Assembly (NCBI GenBank): GCA_029891345.1
Contig: CM056993.1
Coordinates: 231,479,488-231,543,487 of the forward strand
Length of the DNA: 64,000 bases
Origin: Dryococelus australis
Taxonomy: Eukaryota; Arthropoda; Insecta; Phasmatodea; Phasmatidae
Direction of reading: 5' to 3'
Shown: in pieces, positions 47,501 through 60,174 of the stretch
Layout of the letters: every line of letters starts with the position of its first letter
How positions within the stretch are numbered: position 1 is the stretch's first letter
The notes under the pieces: model-generated
Database searches by the model: none
What the model was told of the DNA's origin: nothing
What the model saw: only the letters and a program-made list of their open reading frames with translations
Made by a program: the position numbers and the translations under genes

Positions 47501-48621
47501 AATGGAACACTGTATATTTCCTGTACTGTATTTTAACAATGCAAAAATTAAATTACAATTGATTTTGCATTTACGATTATTATTTTCCTCACACATTTTC
47601 GTTTGGATTAACATGACTTTCGGAATAGCGAGGTCCTCATAAGTGGGACTTCACTGTATTATATAGATATATAGAATTAATAATTGGGAGAAGTACCCGT
47701 AGGTCTATCTGATGAAGCAGATAATTTACAGTTTAATAAAATGCTAGGTTGTGATTTTCATAGCTCGAGCGACTAATGAGATGATACGTTCTTCAGGATA
47801 AACATGAATAAATATACAACCAGAAAGTAAAATAAATGTTTCGAAGCGATAATTAAGGTATGATGTAAGTAGTACGTAACTATGTTTACTTTCAGAGTTT
47901 CTAAGATGAGCGTGTGTGCAATTCTTAACTTTATTAATCACAATGTCATGGCCCTAAAGTAATACGATAGGATGATTTTGTATTATAGTGTTTTTTACTA
48001 ACACGAATTAAAAAACTCAAACATATATCGAACTGACAAAAAATAATGCAAGTACAGCTAAATAACACACAACTTTTCATATTCGTATGCATCAACAAAT
48101 GTTCTTAGGTTGCCTCGTAGTTAAAATGAGTAACATACTAATAGCTACATAAAACATACTGAAATTACTTACATCTTCTTATAACTGAAAATATCTCTAC
48201 TAAATTTAATTTCTCTTTCCTGATGTTGTCTTTCCAGTAAGTCACGTGTATGTAAGTCTTTTGCAGTAATTCACAATAATTTTTAATTATGCAGCTTTAA
48301 TTCCTTCTACAACTATTTATTTCTATGTTACCTTTACGAGTTAAACCTGGCCAAAAATTAATACACTATCTAATAGTAATTTTAAATTTAAAGGTTCTGT
48401 TGGCTATTAAAAATATAACATTTTGTGTTTAAATAGCAATTGATGCGCCAAGTTAAAATGCATCTTCCTATAAAAAGAATGACTTAACAAGTTAAATTTC
48501 AGACACTACAGCACAGAAGTCACAGAGTAACACAAACTATGCGCATTTCGGTCTGCCTTTATGTTTAGGGTTTAATGTACGACGTATTAAATAATGTGTG
48601 CCTCTAAAGTTCAAGTCTATT
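44515..48621. other. AT-rich stretch, presumed intron/upstream region of the chitin-binding gene
   Basis: It begins with the presumed intron whose acceptor is at 44515. A first exon with a start codon and signal peptide should lie to the right on the minus strand, but none could be picked out reliably. The plus-strand frame 45150-45365 and others have no recognisable motif. Confidence 0.4.
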
Positions 48622-48649
48622 GCTCTCGTCACAATCATGTGACGAGAGC
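48622..48649. repeat. Perfect 12-bp palindrome, 4-nt loop
   Basis: GCTCTCGTCACA at 48622-48633 is the exact reverse complement of 48638-48649, with loop ATCA. Confidence 0.95.
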
Positions 48650-48916
48650 ATGCTACCTTATCTCTTGCGTTTGACTTCAGTCGGTCTATAAAAATATAAA
48701 CGTTTCTAACTCAGAAAATCTATTTAACTTCTATTTTATTTCTATAGATAATATTTTCTCGCTTCACTGACAATATTCTGCTTAAAACATATTATCCAAT
48801 ATACACCTATATCGTGCGATAACGAAACATTCTGCCATTGCGTAAAGTCTTGGAGTTTTCTTATCGTTTATTTTTCCGAACACCGAAGTTTATTCCATAA
48901 AGTTTTTGAAGTAACC

Positions 48917-49160
48917 AGTCATGTCTTGTATACGTGTACATCTCACCATCTATGTCATGTACACGTATACATGTCACCAGTTATGTCCTTTACACGTATA
49001 CATGTCATCAGTTATGTCCTGTACACGCATACATGTCACCAGTCATGTCCTGCACGTGCATACCTGTAGCCAGTCATGTAATGTGTACGTATACAAGTCA
49101 AAAGTTATGTCCTGTACATATATACTTGTCACAGTCATATACTTTACACATATACATGTA
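48917..49160 (+). repeat. 31-bp minisatellite, about 8 copies
   Basis: The unit is CATGTCACCAGTTATGTCCT plus a TGTACACGTATA-like end, repeating every 31 bases (30 in the last). Each unit contains near-palindromic ACGTATACATGT-like words. Cys/His/Thr-rich frames over it are the repeat read as protein. Confidence 0.93.
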
Positions 49161-49205
49161 TGGAAATAGCTGATTTGTCTCCAACACCTTCTCCACCTAT
49201 GTATA

Positions 49206-49626
49206 GGTTTCTAAAGGTTAGCTCTACACTTTAAGAAGTCAGTCTTTGAAAAATGTCACTACCCCTACCTGTATACAATTCAAAGTGCACATCGACTGGC
49301 TGGCACGCGCATGGTAATGTTGGCAATGACGGATAGTGAGTAGTTTTATTTCTTAACGTTCTTCACATTGAATCAAATGTGAATTTGTAAATACTGAAAT
49401 AGTTGTTCTTTTCTTTTCGTTTTTTATGTGAACATGTGTAAGAATGAGCAAATTGGCGAAACATTAACTTTCCTAATAATTATAGAGTTTTTCTTAACTC
49501 TCGCATGAATGATGTGATGAGGCCCATGACAAGGATTTTTATATAGGGTGGAATGAAGCACAACGTTCATGCAAGTATATCTTAAACAGGGCTTTCAAAA
49601 ATGCTCAGTTTGCCGGGAACAGCCTA
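49206..49626. mobile_element. Second, diverged copy of the 19051 MITE
   Basis: It shares with 19051-19426 the words GAAAAATGTCACT, TAACTTTCCTAA-like, GCAAGTATATCTTAAACAGG, GCTTTCAAAAATGCTCA and a terminal GGAACAGCCTATACC. The left terminal repeat is badly degraded. Confidence 0.68.
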
Positions 49627-50639
49627 TACCAAATAAAACGGAGATTGGCATACACTCACCGAACTACTCTCCGCCTTGTTTGTGAATTTTCGCTTATATC
49701 ACATTTATACTTCCAATTATATGGCTTCGTACTGGTCATTATTTTACCGTAAATACAACGAGGACTAACTAAATTAGGCCATATTGAGAAAAACCAACAG
49801 CTCTCATCCCTCAAAGATTCGCAACTTACTAATACTTGTGCTTTCCTTCAAAACGTTGCTGGTTTATATCGCTATAATATAGTTAAAAGTGTGATATTAT
49901 ACACATGGGACAAAACGCAACAAAGGCAAAGAGTAGACACATATAGTTCAGTTTAAAGGAGGGCTGCAATCATAGTTTCAATTCAATTAATCTATTTGTA
50001 ATCGAAACAATTCATTACGTATTTGTAAAATAAATGAATTGACTAGTACAGGTTTTCTTAGAGAGTGATGACTGATTGGCGGTACTGATTTTATGTTTTC
50101 CGCACATGAATAAACAAATTGTTTACTTTAGTTATTTTATAAATCAAATTAAAGTTGAAATGAAATTTATATTTGTAAAATGGAGACACTTTCTTTTTTT
50201 CAAGTTTGAAAAGAGATACTGAATAACCATGTAATCTTTTTATCAAGGCAAATGTGGTCCAATCAGAGACAAGAGTTATGCGAGAACAACTTCCACCAAA
50301 ATAATCACCTGTGCTTTACCTCTCGTGTTGATTTTATTGTTGAGTATTTCAGGGTGGATGCGAAGAAATGCACGGGAAACCTGGAATTGCGGAGTGTTTG
50401 TGAAATAAATTCTTTTCCGAAGACCAGTATATCATATCTAGCTCCAATTACTGGTCTTTCCAACATGTTAGCGTAATGCATAGTAAGTTACATTAAAGAG
50501 AGAAAATCTACCTTGTAACTGTGGAAATATTTACCAAGTGTATTGAAGTTTGTGCGTTTTGAGAAGAAGAGCGATGTCAAATTGTTAAGAGAAGTACGTT
50601 CAATCGAGCGTATCAAATATTTCAATTCGTCTTAAAAAT
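49627..50639. other. Non-coding stretch
   Basis: No gene or repeat recognised. The plus-strand frame 50252-50476 (74 residues) has no known motif. Confidence 0.4.
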
Positions 50640-50874
50640 GGCCAATACACTCGTACAATCTAAACTGGAATCAGTAGAAAAACCAAACTACTACTAATCT
50701 CTTCAGTTAAATGAAATCCACTAATACAAATAGTAGAAAATCAGTTAGGTATTTATAGTCGGTTAATAAAAAGCACAAGGATTAAAAAGCGTGTATTACG
50801 TTTTGAAATAAAGTAAGCAGAATTGTTTTGTCGCAAAAAAAATTATTACATGTAAAAATAAATTTTGGAAATTG

Positions 50875-50962
50875 TTGGTATCGAACCGCAACCCCAAAAC
50901 GCAAACATATTCTCTTGTTTCTTTTGGCTGACGTGCTACCAACTCTGCTGCCTTGTCACTGA
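50875..50962 (-). repeat. tRNA-like module, left arm of foldback
   Basis: The A-box-like GCAGAGTTGGTAGCACGTC and perfect-looking B box GGTTCGATACC are separated by more sequence than in a normal tRNA. The stems cannot be closed with confidence, so this is a tRNA-derived promoter rather than a tRNA gene. Confidence 0.55.
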
Positions 50963-51739
50963 GGTAAGCTGTCTCGCATTTCCGTAGTAACGTAAACTTA
51001 CAATGGCGAATGGCTGTAAATCTCGTAATGTGAAAGTACTTCATGTCGAAATATACACATATTACACATATTATGTGTACGTAGGTATACGTCTTTGTAA
51101 GGCTAGAAAGTCATTCTTAGTTAAGTTTAGTTCAGATTGTGTTCTTTAAAAGAGAAATATAGTGGTTTTAACGGTGTTGTCGGTGTTTTCTATGTATCTG
51201 CTATTTTACAATGCAACGAGATTTTACAGAATGAAACTGTTATTTTGAAGAGACAGACTGGCTAGTAATAACTGTGCTAATTAGACAGTGGAACGTTAGA
51301 AACAATGCAATATTTTATTAAATTTGTCGTTTCCTCATTATTTGATCTGTTAACATACATACCACAAAACTTTTGTTGGTGTAAATCCACATTTCTTATT
51401 GAATCACCGCACTATCGAGTCAGTAAAATAATCAGTGATCTATCTGTCACTAAAAATAACAGTTTAAATCTGCAGTGTCTCGTTGCATTGTAAAATGGCG
51501 TATACTAGTGGACATCGATAACCTCGTACATTGAAACCACTATATTTATCTTTTAAAGCACAGAATCCAAACTAAACTAAAAATAGATTGACTTTCGAAC
51601 TTTGCAAAGACATGTACTTGCGCAGAAAATCTTTATATTTTGACAACAAGAAATACTTTCACATCACGAAACTTGCATCAATATTTGACATTACATTTTG
51701 TAGTTTAGTGCATGTAATACGAGCACACGTTTGGCCGTG

Positions 51740-51822
51740 GTAAAGTAGTGCAATGGATATGGCTAATCATGAAAGCTTCAACATGCTTTGCTTTATGGGC
51801 GGAGGCTCGAGCCCAACCACTT
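51740..51822 (+). repeat. tRNA-like module, right arm of foldback
   Basis: AGTAGTGCAATGGATATGGC resembles an A box and GGCTCGAGCCC a B box. It is the inverted counterpart of the module at 50875-50962, but the two have diverged considerably. Confidence 0.5.
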
Positions 51823-52065
51823 CCAAAAACGTTTTTTGTGTAGACAATATTTGTGTTCTGCGACAAAATTAATCGTACCTAACTTATATCACATAGGAAT
51901 GCTCTGTAAATATTTGTTAATAACAACTATAAATAAGTAGTTTTCTACTGCTTGAATTAGTAGATTTCTTTTAACTTATGAATTAGTGATATTTTTCTAC
52001 ATATTCCGGATGGAGCAGTTTCAACTGACAATCAGTAAAAAATAACGGATTCCGATTTAGAGTGT

Positions 52066-52599
52066 ATGTGTTTCGTTTCTGGTTTCAGTGGATGTCGCGA
52101 AAATTATTATTTTTTTTCTAGGTCAAGCCACTTAATGTTTGGTATTTTCAGAAATCGAATGTACTATCTCCAAATTTACTGCAATAGTTACACGAAGCTC
52201 TTATATACGTTTATTACAGCGCATCGTTCATGAAAGCAGCATTGCGTGCGGCAAAATAAGAGGAACGATTTTGGACATGTAAATCTGTACTCAACACACA
52301 TCGTTCACTACATCTGTGTGGTAGACGTGATAACTTCTCTGAATAAAACCAGTGATTTTAATTTTATTCGAAGCGTAATGGCAGTTGCCTAGTTAAATAA
52401 TCCCAGGAATTTAAGTAAAGTTTTTTTTTCCGTTTCCTCAAGTATCTGCGAAATTGAAATAAGATCAGAAAAGTATATAGTACGATTTCAACTGGTGGAA
52501 ATGCATTTAAGAACACCCCATAGCAATATACGCAACAGCCTCTTAGTTGGTACACAGTAACAAAGAGGTGGTGTGTGAGACAGATGAATATATTAAGTC
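52066..52599. other. Non-coding stretch between foldback and Tc1 remnant
   Basis: Nothing recognised. Confidence 0.4.
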
Positions 52600-53400
52600 A
52601 ATTGGATATCCTGAACATTAAAGGCCACACATTGAACAGACACCGTAAAGAGAATTGCAACCACCCAGAACGGTCACACATGCAGTAATTATGGCAAATA
52701 ACATGACGTACAAATGCTGGATGTCTGTCTGAGGTACGGTATCCCAAGCTCGTTGTACTTCATGGCGTAGCTGGGCGATAGACGTTGCTGGGTCTGGGCT
52801 GGATGTCTGGCGTCGACCCATCATGTTCCACACATGCTCGATGTGTGGAGATCTAGTGGACCATGGTGGTTCTCGTAACCCGTGTAGACCACACGCGTTA
52901 TTGTATGGAAGATTGGTTCCTGCAATGTGTCGAGTTATAGCCGGAGGACAGGACTGACAAGGTCACGTATGTACGACACGCTCGTCATGTTACCTTGAAT
53001 AAATACCAGTGGCGATAGCGTTGTGTAGCTTACCATAATTCCAGGTGTGGGTGTGATATGGCAAATCGAATACAAGATGGATTGTCCCGCTCACACTCAC
53101 ATATACGAACAGGAACATGGCTATAACTTTGTACAAGTCAGACACGACTTTCATCACCAAACACAACTACTCTCCACCCGCCTCTTCAGTACACTCTCTA
53201 CCGATATCACGGGAAACGTTCACGAGTGAGAGGAACAAGACAACGTCAGCCTATCTCAAACTATCGATTGTTTATTGTTCATGGAGGCACACGGCGTGGA
53301 AAGGGGAGTTAAGTAGTGGTTCTTATTGCACTTGCGGTTAATGCTCTGCCAATAAGGGCTGCCCAAACGCTACTTCTGTCTAGGCACTCTTCAGTGGAGA
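52600..53400 (-). pseudogene. Tc1-like transposase remnant
   Basis: Read on the minus strand. At 53147-53167 is VVFGDES, the first catalytic-aspartate motif of Tc1-like DDE transposases. Around 53070-52960 are diverged words fitting the middle of the catalytic domain. Near 52860-52835 is a degraded block (WSTRSPHIEHVW) that would hold the last catalytic acidic residue in the usual ARSPDLNPIEH motif; here the aspartate is lost. The frame 52833-52618 gives the C-terminal region (MWNMMGRRQ, then AQLRHEVQRAWDTVPQTDIQ and ending near TACVTVLGG). Several frameshifts and stops separate these parts, so it is dead. N-terminal DNA-binding helices and terminal inverted repeats were not found. Confidence 0.82.
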
Positions 53401-56400
53401 GAGGAGACACTGAATTGGGCTAGGCGGCTGGGGGAAACCTCTGTTATACATCTTCTCCACCACCGATGGACCACTGGCACGTCACACCCCGACTGAATGG
53501 CAGTCCTGCGGAACGTCCTGCGACTTTCCCAGAGTGCCAATACACAGCCACGCTTATAATCACGTTACTATTCAACTGATGCTCGCCGTTGTCTTCCAGG
53601 CATTGAAGACACACTCTGTGATATACACTCAATATAATTGCACACCCAACTATACTCGTCGCGTTATCTGACGACGTGTGATAAGACACATGGTTTAAGT
53701 CTGTAGTCCAGTGCAGGCGAATGGTGGCCTTCCACTTATGGCCAGAGCGCCCTCCACGTACGGTACAGTTAATGTTGTAAAACCCATTTGTATTGCAATA
53801 TTTTTACTTGGTGTTGCTTCAATGTATTTCCACTAGCGTATTTGCCAAAAAAAATAGTTGAAAAATATTATGCACATATATTAAAGAAGGAAAGTTAGGA
53901 AATGAGCAAACCAGTCGTAGAAAATGAAGCAGAATATCACAAATATTGTATATATTAATTAACTTTAAAAAGCAAAGAAATAAAGGAAATATTTACACCA
54001 GAAAATAGTTTCCAGACTTGGAGTATATCACAGAAAATTTATCAGATAGTCTACAGGGAAATACCACTACACAAATACTGAGCAAAATTCTAGAGGTCAT
54101 GAACTTCAGCAAGTAAATTGGCATGTTATACAGGAATTTGAGGTATCGGTTGCCGAAAAATTAACAGGGATCTTCACGATAAGAAGTAACTTCGTATTTT
54201 ACAAAATGCCATTTATAAACGGTATTGGCCAGCGGTTCGTTGTACCTTACTAACCAAATCTGTGAAATAGTATTTTTTCCCTCAAACATGTGCACCAACG
54301 CGAGGATCATTCGGACAAAGATCATGGTAACGTTGATGAATTGTATTTCAAAACAAAAGTTTATTTTTGAAAATGTTTTATTTGGAACTTTTTTGGTTAC
54401 ACAGGTTCGTGATATGAAGCGAACAATTCACAGTCGTTAAGAGAGTAACGTTTTGCAAATATTCGGGTAGCTTCTATGTTCAATAGTTAATGTCTACTTG
54501 GTATAAGGCATGCAGATATTTTAAGTTACTCCGAAAATATGAAATCGGATTCACACCTTAAACGAATATATTATTATTGTACTTATATTATTGTACTTCA
54601 CAAGTATTTTCATTTTCTCATAAAAATCTTCAAGAAAATGCCATAATTATTCTCTGTGTAATTATGTGAATTCGTGTACTAAAGCGTGGGAATTTTCTTC
54701 GTTGTAATTTATAGCAGTTCTTCAATTGAGTTAGGTTGTATATGTGTAAATGTAAAAAAACAGTGATTAGATATTCCTAATCTAAAACAATTGGCATCAT
54801 TCTACAAGTTTAACAATTATTCCAACAAAACGAATTAATAAATTTTATATTTTTTAATATTGATAACAACTACTCTACTTTGCAGCCACGCAAGAGGTAA
54901 CCTTAAATTTAGCTGTATGGGTTCTGAAGTTTATGTGGCTTACGGATGGGCCTGCAAGCACGCAAACATATTGGTCCAAGGTCACAGTGTTTGACGTAAA
55001 TTAATTTAATCAGAATTAGGTGATTATTTTATCTATTTTTTTCACATCGGTAAAAGGAACTTGAAATTAAATCTAACAACAATGACACAAATATCCATTT
55101 GGTTAATACAGTATGTATATCTAATAAAGCTGCTTATCATCAGAACTTCAATCGTCTTCCACAAAAAAGTTTGGCACGAAATAACAAAACTGGAAATACT
55201 TAAAGCGGACGAAATTTACGAATTCTAATAAATAGTAAATGTAATTAATATTCATACAGACAAAATAAAAAATAGTTAAATAATTCAATACATTGAAAAG
55301 AGTAAAACCAGAGATCGGTTTAAAGTATTTAACTTACAACATTTTTGCTCCGATTTTTAAACCAGTTAGTATGAAATGTATTTCATTGACAATATTTACG
55401 AGATTTCTGCCACTCACTTGCAACAATTATTTATGAACACATTCCCTTTTCAGTAAGTACTGTACAATTGCAGAAATGATCTATGTTGTCATGGATATGG
55501 AACACAAAATTTGGGGAAGGAGGGAATAAAATGGTCGGTAACGACAACTAGATACAATAATGCGACAGTGGATAGAGCTAGTCGACTTCTGGATTGCGTT
55601 GTGGGAAACTTAGTTGCATGTCAATTTTTTTTTGCCAGTTCCCTCTGCGATTATAACAAGAGCAAAAACAAAGGTTCAATTTAAATTTCTTAACTTATTT
55701 TAAAATAAACACTAATATTTTTTTCTAATTGCCCATGCAAATTGCAGATATTTATGCATTTATTTAGGAACTAGTTTGACTTCAAAAACTACTTTTTATT
55801 ACATTTAATGCCATTCCTGGAGTATTTTTTATAATACTTCCGAGAAAGGAATTTTGGGCGATAAGAACACTCTGTATGTCAAATTTCAGTCAAGGAGCAA
55901 AATTACAATTTTTCAAGGTAAATTAAATTATTTTCTGAGGCATCCATGTGATTAAGAATCTATTTTATCCAAATCCTATCCTATGCATATACTCCATAAC
56001 AATTCTAATTATACTGACTTTCACTCGCTACCATTTTTAAATGTTTCCATATTTTTCCCATGAAGGATTACTTTTCAAAATGACACAGCTCTGATCTTCT
56101 TCCTACGGCAATACACAAGAGTTTTAGCAAGTTCTGCAAAAATCGCTAACGTTTGCAGCATTGCGAAGTTACTGAAACATAACAGGGAATATTTGGAAAC
56201 AACATTGCTTGAGGTAGACTTTGTAAATGTGTCGTACAACTAAAGAATAAAAGTTGTAAATCATAAAACGCAGTTTGTTTATACTCGCATTTGAAAAGTG
56301 GATCATTAAAAACGGGACATTGGGAAAACAAGCCCAACCTAAACTGTTAAAACCCGTGCGCTGATGATAAAACATACCGGCACTACTGGGTAATTTCTGG

Positions 56401-57680
56401 TATCGTAATTCACTGAAACAATGTGATTAACAGAGATGTGAATATTCACATTAGAAATCTAGACAACTATTTTCAAGATTGCTTGCGTAAATGGAATTCA
56501 ATTACAGACTTACCACGAGAACAATGCCAAACAGAAACATTCTGATAACATGCGCGGTTAGATTGCTACAGGCACATAAGAAAATATTTTGGTGGATTAT
56601 ATAGATACTGCTATCAGAAATGACAAACGATAATTTTTTTCACGTGTCGAAATGACAAAAATTACTCAACTTGAAACTGTTGCATAATTGCACGTGAAGA
56701 CTGGCACAAACGTATCAAGTAATGCTGCCAGGGTCAACATAGTGTAGTATGTTTGTACGCGACACAATAGATAAAGATTCACGCATTTTATGAACTTGAC
56801 AATACTGATAAACTCTGTATGGCTAACAAAAGAACCCAAATTAATGTTACTTACACAATATAAATAATTTTGTTTTCGTATATCAACGTTCACACTAAAG
56901 AACATACTAAATTTAGAGTACAGCAAATGTTTTTTTAGCAAATTTTCTTTTAATACCGCTACTTGGTCTAAAGGGAGAATCATTAACTTGGGCAGGTGGT
57001 AGAGTGTTTTCATGATTAGTTTTTGTTACTTTGGTAGTCTTGCATTCTATGTATTTTCACAAGCAGAAAAACTTAAACTTAACTTTTCTTACACTTATTA
57101 AAACCTGACGATAAACGTTGAATTAAATGTTTACAAATAAAGGAAAAAACCAAATGTGTGTATTACGCTTAATAAATAGAAATAGTTTTCCAGAAGCGTT
57201 CGGTAACTATAGATGAAGAGTCGTGTTATTTTATTGTTTCAAGGTGAATGTAAATTGACGGTAGTCGAAGTGTCAAAAGGCAGAAGGAATGTGCCACATG
57301 TTCGGGCAAGCCATTGGACGGCTGTCGAATGCTCAGAAAGTGGTAAATTTAATTTTGAGGAGTCGTGAGGTCTGGAATGAGGTGTTTTGTTGGAAATAGG
57401 TTTCGTTACCCAGGGCGCCAGGCATCATCCAGACATGCTGCCATGAGGTGATGGTAAAGCTGACTATTTCTTCACTCAGTGTCGTGCAGCCGACGACCAT
57501 TGGCTGCAATCATCTCACCTGTGCTGCAATCCTCTCACCTGTGCTGCGACACTCCTCTGTAGAATTGGGTAAAATTGATACGCGTCCTACTCGGTGAATT
57601 ATTAGGGCTATCCACACGCCCATATATTACTCTGTGAAGTCCTGAAAACAATGCAATAAAACTTAAGTGGAATGTTCAGA
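53401..57680. other. AT-rich non-coding stretch
   Basis: The first 350 bases (53401-53760) are GC-richer and may be further remains of the Tc1 element. The rest has no recognisable gene. A tRNA-like phrase occurs at about 55566-55640 (GCGACAGTGGATAGAGC), but no convincing B box follows. The minus-strand frame 56666-57013 (115 residues) was not recognised. Confidence 0.4.
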
Positions 57681-57682
57681 CA

Positions 57683-58475
57683 CACGTGAGTTTTGGCGGG
57701 AATAGTAAGGCCCTGTACACTGCAATACATTTGCGGCTTACCGCAATAAAACACTCGGTCCCACGTAGTGATATTAATTCGGTACTCAGTACACTTCCCA
57801 CCATGGGAAACATTTAACAATTGCAAGCTGTATGGCTACCGGTCAGCAGCGGCGATACAATAAAATGGCGCGAAGTACAGTGCGTTGTTTATTAGTGCGT
57901 TATGCTTCCCCAGGCAATGCAAACTCTGGGGAAGGTGAGAGGTGACATCCTGGGCGGCAGAAACGAAACGATTCCAGTTGATTAAAACGTTCTATTGAAG
58001 TTAAATGATCAGTGCAAATGATGAGGGCCACCCGGGTGTGGACGGACGGTACACGTGACCTGCCTCTCGAAGTCCTCTTTGTCAACTTAAGTTCCAACAT
58101 GACGTACCTGCCGCCGTTGCCGCTCAAGCACGCCACGTGGAACAACTTTGTCACTCACAGTTTGCAAAACAATATACTTTCCTGCTGAAAACTGCTGTTA
58201 CGTGCTAATAAAAACCCTTTGCATAATGATGAACATATTACCCTTGCAAAACACGTGAAATGAAGTGTGGATGACTACACGTGGTGACGGCATACATACA
58301 AACACAATGAGAATAATACTTTGCAATGCAGTACAGGCTGCAATGTCTTAGGATTGCGGGTGTACTGTTGTACACACGTGACCGCGCGTCACCATCCTTC
58401 CCTTGTTAAGCCCTTCTTAGGAATGAGTAGTATGGTGGTACTCTTTATTTGTATCCTTGTTCGTTGGTGCACGTG
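57683..58475. promoter_or_regulatory. Cluster of seven CACGTG E-boxes
   Basis: CACGTG occurs at 57683, 58052, 58134, 58252, 58278, 58375 and 58470, that is seven times in about 800 bases, where about 0.2 would be expected by chance. It is the perfect palindromic E-box bound by bHLH factors (Myc/Max, CLOCK/CYCLE, USF types in general knowledge). GC content is also raised here. No gene is identified beside it, so an enhancer or promoter role is inference. Confidence 0.5.
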
Positions 58476-60170
58476 GCTGCTTGGTCACTGTCCCTTCTCC
58501 ACTTTGCACTATGTTACCTGTAGCACTTTGCAATGCACCTTCACTTGCGGCTGCTAGAATGCGGCTCTCTGCTACAGTTGCTACATTTGACTTGTACCAC
58601 CCGAGATGGTGGATCAAACTTAACACACAAACTATCGTACGCTACGGAAAAATATTTGCACCCACCTAATATTACAAAATTGAACACTAAAGAAATACGC
58701 AAAGCTAACGCCCAAACAAAATTACTGCTACCCACGACTCGCCATGCCCTTCCATCGTCCTCGCGTAGACTAACACTATTCATTCTAAACCACAATTACA
58801 TAAGAAGAAACGTGCACAGCTCAGATATTTCACTTTAGCGTCACACCAGTCACCCTCCATGACGGTGATTTCTTGCTTCCCGCAGAAGTAGTCGGCTTGG
58901 CTCGCAGGAGCAGAATAATAGCCGGGAATATCCCCGCACACACCAGCTAACCAGTGATCCCCTCCAAATTACTGACAATGAAGCCGTGAGGGGACAGGAG
59001 GAGCGAGGCGCAAGAAAGAGGGAATTGGAATCTGAGCATCCCAAGGCGAAAAGTTTCTAGCGCCACTATCGGCAATCGCAGGTCACTAAATACGGCGCAG
59101 CAGCACCATCGCAACGACTGCCGGGCGAATCCGAATCCGACGCCCCACGCACTTGTACGCGAACTGCCATTTCCCTACTACTAACTTGACTCGCAGTCAC
59201 TTTGTTACCCGCCGCATAGAGCAAGAGACGTCACTAGGAGGATAATTGTTTTAAATGCCGTTATATATTTAGTACACTAAAGATTTTACAAATTACTACT
59301 GATAGTAGTTTTAACACATTTCACTGTGCAGACGTTGACTGTCTTTCAAGACAAGGTAGAATTCTTTCACTTTTATCCACCATTAGAGGAAGGACTTTTC
59401 TTTCGGTCTCTTCCTTTTCAGTTACCACCGCCATATTTGTTGACATTGCACCGGACACGCTTACTCCACTGAATAAAGTCTATTACTGGCTGTCTATCAG
59501 CCAATGGTGTTTCGAGTTTGATGTTTCAGTATCAAATATCCTTTCATGTGTAATAGGTAATAAAAACTGTATCGTTCATTTGAGTTATTTAAAAGAGGTC
59601 ACTATATTTAATTCATTATATTTAGTATCGATGTGTTGGAAATTTATTTTTTCGTCCTGGCAAGCTTTAACGAGACAATGAATCTACACACACGCGAATT
59701 TTAATTAAGGGGATGATAAATTTTCCTTTCCTGTTTATCCCGAGTTACAATCGTGTTGAAAATAGGCAGTTGTTTATCAACTGGTATTACAAATAGAAAT
59801 GTGTTGAAATACCAGGGATGACAGAAAGAGGACCAACAATAATGTTTTGTGGCGAGGGACGACAAAACGTCGGGATGGATCTGATAGCAATCCATCATAG
59901 CACATGCTTCCTTTCATTCACGGACACAACCAAGTTTAAAATTTAGGAGACTTTACGATTGGAAAATATATTTGATACCTACCAAAATGATTCTGTATAA
60001 CCACAACTGCCACGACTTTACGTATTGTTTTGTTGTTTGATTATAATTGAAAAAGAGAATTATTCTTATGTAACGCTCATTTTCCATTCAGTTTTTTATA
60101 TTTTCGTAGACTACTTTACAAACAAGGCGCAACCTTAAATAAAGTACAATAAAATTAATGAGATTAACAA
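58476..60170. other. GC-richer region then AT-rich stretch, no gene assigned
   Basis: From 58476 to about 59240 the DNA is GC-richer with many short overlapping frames and no recognised domain. A CCGCCATATTT word (59428-59438) and a CCAAT word (59511-59515) would fit a promoter, but no downstream exon can be supported. Confidence 0.35.
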
Positions 60171-60174
60171 ACCA

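Larger units (their letters stand above)
50640..52065. mobile_element. Giant foldback element, ~600-bp arms with tRNA-like boxes
   Basis: The left arm (about 50640-51250) aligns with the reverse complement of the right arm (about 51465-52065) along its whole length. Matching pairs include TACAATGCAACGAGA (51209 and 51479 areas), AATATAGTGGTTT (51167 and 51535 areas), TTTTGTCGC (50826 and 51860 areas) and GAAATC-ACTAAT-GTAGAAAA (50710 and 51955 areas). The spacer of about 215 bp (51250-51465) is AT-rich. Each arm holds a tRNA-like stretch: left, minus strand, GAGTTGGTAGCACGTCAGCC then GGTTCGATACC; right, plus strand, GTAGTGCAATGGATATGGC then GGCTCGAGCCC. No protein is encoded. It may be an inverted dimer of a tRNA-derived repeat; transcripts across it would fold into long double-stranded RNA. 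Confidence 0.82.

Noticed and set aside
48921..49173. Cys/His/Thr-rich frames suggesting a small secreted peptide
   Set aside because: They are produced by the 31-bp minisatellite, in two frames at once.
55566..55640. tRNA gene or third foldback arm
   Set aside because: There is an A-box-like phrase only; no convincing B box and no matching inverted arm was found.
57900..58154. Minus-strand exon with a CAG/GTACGT donor-like site
   Set aside because: The frame has no recognisable domain and no acceptor or neighbouring exon could be supported.
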